From NCBI GenBank assembly GCA_018969715.1, contig JAGWXT010000016.1:1-45172 (forward strand): a stretch of DNA of 45,172 bases. Direction: 5' to 3'. The notes beneath the pieces are model-generated. The model searched no databases, was not told the origin of the DNA, and saw only the letters and a program-made list of their open reading frames with translations. This document shows, piece by piece, positions 41,166 to 45,172 of the stretch. Origin of the DNA: Actinomycetales bacterium. GTDB taxonomy: Bacteria > Actinomycetota > Actinomycetes > S36-B12 > UBA5976. A program made the translations under genes and the position numbers. The first letter of the stretch is position 1; each line of letters begins with the position of its first letter.

Positions 41166-41800
41166 ACCGCACCCCCCGGGAGCACCGCCGGCGTCCACCG
41201 GAGCATGCCGGTGGGACGGATGTGCACCGCACCCTCGGGGGTCGCCAGCCGCTTCCACCGCTCGCAGGTGCCGGAGGTCACCCGGCTGGCCGGATGGCTG
41301 AGCAGTCCCAGGGCGAGCGCGGTGAGGATCGCCGCGCGCGGCAGCCCGCCCCACACGCCGTCCGCTGCCCCCGTTGCCGGGGCACTCCCCCGGGGAGCGG
41401 CGGTGCGGTCGGGGGTGACGAGGCGGCGGACGTCACCGGCCAGACCACGCTCCCCGGGCAGCCACGGACCCACCGGGGGCTGCACGGTGAGCGCCGGGGC
41501 GGCCACCGGGGTGAGGTCGGCGGGGTCGCACACGAGCCCGTCGGGCAGGGGATCACGGGCGGACCCGAGCGCGGTGCGCAGTGCCGCAGCGCTCACGGCG
41601 CGCTCGCCGAGTGCGCTCACCCAGGGTGCCGCCGGCGCCGACAGGGGGATCGCGACGACGACGTCACTGGGTGGGCAGGTCAGGGCGGTGAGGGTGCCGG
41701 CGCGGTCGGCCAGTAGCAGGGGTGCCTGCGCGTCCATCCGCAGCAGTGCATCGAGGAAGGGTCGCAGGCGGTAGGCGTCGGCAGCGGTGAGGGTGGTCAT
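41162..41800 (-). CDS. Conserved hypothetical protein beside ettA
   Basis: 212 residues, no recognised domain. The N-terminal third (AYRLRPFLDALLRMDAQAPLLLADRAGTLTALT) could be a small alpha/beta module. A central Ala/Pro-rich region and a hydrophobic stretch (AAILTALALGLLSHP) follow, then WKRLATPEGAVHIRPTGMLRW. No signal peptide or certain TM helix. ATG 41800 lies six bases after the ettA stop, so it probably follows ettA on one mRNA. Codon use is like its neighbours. Confidence 0.65.
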   Translation of the reverse strand: MTTLTAADAYRLRPFLDALLRMDAQAPLLLADRAGTLTALTCPPSDVVVAIPLSAPAAPWVSALGERAVSAAALRTALGSARDPLPDGLVCDPADLTPVAAPALTVQPPVGPWLPGERGLAGDVRRLVTPDRTAAPRGSAPATGAADGVWGGLPRAAILTALALGLLSHPASRVTSGTCERWKRLATPEGAVHIRPTGMLRWTPAVLPGGAV

Positions 41801-41806
41801 CGCCGC

Positions 41807-43477
<1,671 letters not shown>

Positions 43478-43483
43478 GGCCCA

Positions 43484-43489
43484 AGGATA
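43484..43489 (-). promoter_or_regulatory. Putative -10 of leaderless ettA
   Basis: Minus-strand TATCCT is separated by six bases from the GTG start at 43477; no SD. Confidence 0.5.
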
Positions 43490-43503
43490 GGCCGCGGCAG
43501 GGG

Positions 43504-44328
43504 TCAGGGTTCGGCGATCGTGGGGACGAGCACGTGCGCCTGGCCGTTCGCCTCCGGCCCCGCGCCGAGGTACCCACCGTCGACGTTGAGCTCGGTGCCG
43601 GTGATGAACGATGCGCGGGGGGAGAGCAGGAACAGGATCGCCTCGGCAACCTCGTGAGCCTCTGCCATCCGGCCGAGGTACTGGAACTCCGCGGCGAAGG
43701 CGTCGGCGCGTTCCCGGCTGCCGTACATCACCTCGTGGGCGCGACTCCACGTCCACCCGGGAAGGACGGCGTTGACGCGAATGCCGTCATCGGCGAGGGT
43801 CTGCGCGGCATTGCGGGACAGTCCGAGCAGGGCGGCCTTGGACACCGGGTAGAGGATCCGGCCGGCCTGCGAGCGTCGGCCGCTGATGGAGGACACCAGG
43901 ACCGCGGAGGCACCCGGGCGGGTGCGCAGGTGGGGCACACACATGCCCAGCAGGCGGGCCACGCTCACGACATTGACGTCGAGGATGGCATGCCAGTCCT
44001 CCCATGATGCGGTGAGCCCGGGGTCGGTGAACATCGCCGCCGCGCTGACGAGGTAGTCCAGGCCGCCGTAGCCATCAACACAGGCCGCGACGATCTCGGT
44101 GAGGAACTCCTCGGTGGCAAGGTCACCGATGCACACGGTGACCTCGTCACCGGCGAGGCCGGCGAGGTGGTGGGCATTGCGGGGGGTGGCACAGGCGACC
44201 ACCCGCGCACCCCCCGCACGCAGGCCCTCGATGGTGGCCACGCCGATGAGCGAACTGGCCCCGGTCACCAGCGCGACGCGGCCGGGGAACTCCCCCGCCC
44301 ACTCCTGTGCGATGGTGCGTTCGCTCAT
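43504..44328 (-). CDS. Classical SDR oxidoreductase
   Basis: 274-residue short-chain dehydrogenase. The nucleotide motif is TGASSLIGVATIEGL, where the usual last Gly of TGxxxGxG is replaced by Ala. VSAAAMF stands for NNAG. The catalytic Ser lies in VLVSSISGR and YxxxK is YPVSK. The NAVLPGWTWSRAHE and FITGTELNVDGGYLG motifs follow 3-ketoacyl-ACP reductase-like and C-factor SDRs. The substrate cannot be told from sequence. ATG 44328 has AGGAG five bases upstream. Open frame codons upstream come from the repeat spacer. Confidence 0.88.
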   Translation of the reverse strand: MSERTIAQEWAGEFPGRVALVTGASSLIGVATIEGLRAGGARVVACATPRNAHHLAGLAGDEVTVCIGDLATEEFLTEIVAACVDGYGGLDYLVSAAAMFTDPGLTASWEDWHAILDVNVVSVARLLGMCVPHLRTRPGASAVLVSSISGRRSQAGRILYPVSKAALLGLSRNAAQTLADDGIRVNAVLPGWTWSRAHEVMYGSRERADAFAAEFQYLGRMAEAHEVAEAILFLLSPRASFITGTELNVDGGYLGAGPEANGQAHVLVPTIAEP

Positions 44329-44400
44329 GGCTGCTCCTTGCGTGGTCGGGACGGGGCGTGGGCCGGCTGGCCAGGGCCGGGTGGCCAGCTCCGCATTGTT

Positions 44401-44467
44401 GCCGATGGCCGGAAGACAGGTTGCCGATGGCCGGAAGACAGGATGCCGATGGGCCGGAAGACAGGAT
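44401..44467. repeat. 22-bp tandem repeat, 3 copies, between ssb and the SDR gene
   Basis: Copies at 44401-44422, 44423-44444 and 44445-44467 (one base longer), then a decayed start of a fourth. Each begins GCCGATGG(G)CCGGAAGACAG. The array lies about 75 bases upstream of the SDR start and after the ssb stop. Confidence 0.93.
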
Positions 44468-44492
44468 GCCGGTGGCCCCTGCCGGGGGGCGA

Positions 44493-44909
44493 CTACGCGG
44501 CGCGGGCCGATTCCGCCCACGGGTCGGTGTTCTCGGCCTCCGCCGACCGGGAACGGGCCCGCTCGAAGCGGGTTGTGCCCCGCGTGAGGTCGTGCCCGAC
44601 GGAGGCCGCATCGAGATCGGCGCTCGTCCCGCGCTGCTCACCGTCCTGCCACTGCCGGATGCGCAGCCGGCCGGTGACCAGGACCGGATCGCCTTTGGCG
44701 ACGCTGGCCGCGACATGGTCGGCAAGCGCCCCCCAGCAGCTCACCGAGACGAAGGATGGCTCGGCGTCCACCCAGAGACTGGTGGCCCGATCGAACCGCC
44801 GGGCGTTGGAGGCGACGCGGAAACTGCTCACCATGCGGCCGGAAGCCGTGGTGCGCACGGCGATGTCGGTGGCAACATTGCCCACGACGGTCACGTGAAT
44901 GTCGTTCAT
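44493..44909 (-). CDS. ssb: Single-stranded DNA-binding protein paralog, no acidic tip
   Basis: 138-residue OB-fold protein: NDIHVTVVGNVATDIAVRTTASGRMVSSFRVASNARRFD, in parts, and SLWVDAEPSFVSVSCWGALADHVAASVAKGDPVLVTGRLR are typical SSB strands. The C-tail is short, Arg/Ala-rich and ends WAESARAA, lacking the DDDIPF-type acidic tip that recruits partners to the housekeeping SSB. It is therefore likely the second, SsbB-like protein, which many actinobacteria carry near ettA. ATG 44909 follows GGGAG by seven bases. Confidence 0.92.
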   Translation of the reverse strand: MNDIHVTVVGNVATDIAVRTTASGRMVSSFRVASNARRFDRATSLWVDAEPSFVSVSCWGALADHVAASVAKGDPVLVTGRLRIRQWQDGEQRGTSADLDAASVGHDLTRGTTRFERARSRSAEAENTDPWAESARAA

Positions 44910-45033
44910 GATGTGCTCCCAATGTGTGGTCGACGATCGTGGATCGTCACGAAGGTGGTGCTGCCCGCAACCGGTGCGGCACGGACACCCTCCGGGGGCG
45001 GGGGATGCGGCGACGCCCCCGGCGCCTGGGGTG

Positions 45034-45039
45034 TTGACA
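45034..45039 (+). promoter_or_regulatory. TTGACA -35-like box upstream of tRNA-Arg
   Basis: An exact TTGACA lies 37 bases before the tRNA. The nearest good -10 (CAGACT, 45062-45067) is 22 bases away, longer than optimal, so the pairing is uncertain. Confidence 0.35.
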
Positions 45040-45076
45040 CGTCGCACCTGTGGAGCACTGCCAGACTCACCACCGG

Positions 45077-45149
45077 GCGCCCGTAGCTCAACGGATAGAG
45101 CAACCGGCTTCTACCCGGTTGGTTGGGGGTTCGAATCCCTCCGGGCGCG
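45077..45149 (+). tRNA. tRNA-Arg (anticodon TCT)
   Basis: A 73-base cloverleaf. The acceptor GCGCCCG pairs with CGGGCGC, with discriminator G. The D-arm is GCTC-AACGGATA-GAGC, the anticodon arm is ACCGG-CTTCTAC-CCGGT with TCT, and the T-arm is GGGGG-TTCGAAT-CCCTC. CCA is not encoded. Confidence 0.97.
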
Positions 45150-45172
45150 CTGGGCGAGGAGGCTGGTGGGGA

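Overview
The window looks like a chromosome segment from a high-GC actinobacterium (Actinomycetota). Nearly every gene has the GC-rich codon use of that phylum, and the gene order is the actinobacterial core order. Supporting markers are the DUF4233-folC pair, two tandem clpP genes, an Rv2466c-type mycothiol-linked thioredoxin-fold protein beside pepN, a TrHbO globin, and SD-less genes with a TANNNT box 6-8 bases before GTG or ATG. The four tRNA genes do not encode CCA. I see no phage, insertion sequence, integrase or CRISPR array, and I cannot name the genus.

Layout. 1-1198: a truncated cysteine synthase/cystathionine beta-synthase and a pentapeptide-repeat lipoprotein, both minus. 1401-5681: a plus-strand run of four overlapping genes, which is a duplicated two-gene cassette (polytopic membrane protein plus single-pass two-cysteine protein). 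A minus-strand tRNA-Ala gene lies inside the 3' end of the second gene. 5732-12069: the minus-strand series rplU-rpmA-obg-proB-proA-small membrane protein-nadD-rsfS-GpgP-like phosphatase, mostly with 4-base overlaps. 12298-22619: minus-strand rne, then the cell-elongation block mreB-mreC-mreD / PBP2-rodA, with DUF4233 and folC upstream. 22666-25269: valS, divergent from folC. 25273-29264: tig-clpP1-clpP2 and clpX, minus. 29432-29634: divergent tRNA-Pro and tRNA-Gly.

30036-32704 holds plus-strand genes for a 1-Cys peroxiredoxin, a DUF6325/SHOCT pair and a lone dTDP-glucose 4,6-dehydratase. 32708-41165 contains the Rv2466c-like protein, pepN, DUF5130 with a membrane partner, malQ, an SDR-DUF2867 protein and the globin. 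This resembles the Rv2466c-Rv2467-Rv2468c-glbO neighbourhood of mycobacteria. 41162-45149 contains a hypothetical gene, ettA, an SDR, an SSB paralog and tRNA-Arg.

Most of the window is housekeeping: translation and ribosome maturation, RNA decay, proteostasis, wall elongation, and proline, NAD and folate biosynthesis. The unusual part is 1401-5681: a duplicated, translationally coupled membrane cassette of unknown function, with an expanded 30-bp in-frame repeat in its first gene and a coding sequence that reads through an antisense tRNA. A second theme is the abundance of short tandem repeats (11-30 bp units). In coding regions the units are multiples of 3. In spacers they often sit just upstream of start codons (rplU, tig, peroxiredoxin, DUF6325, SDR).
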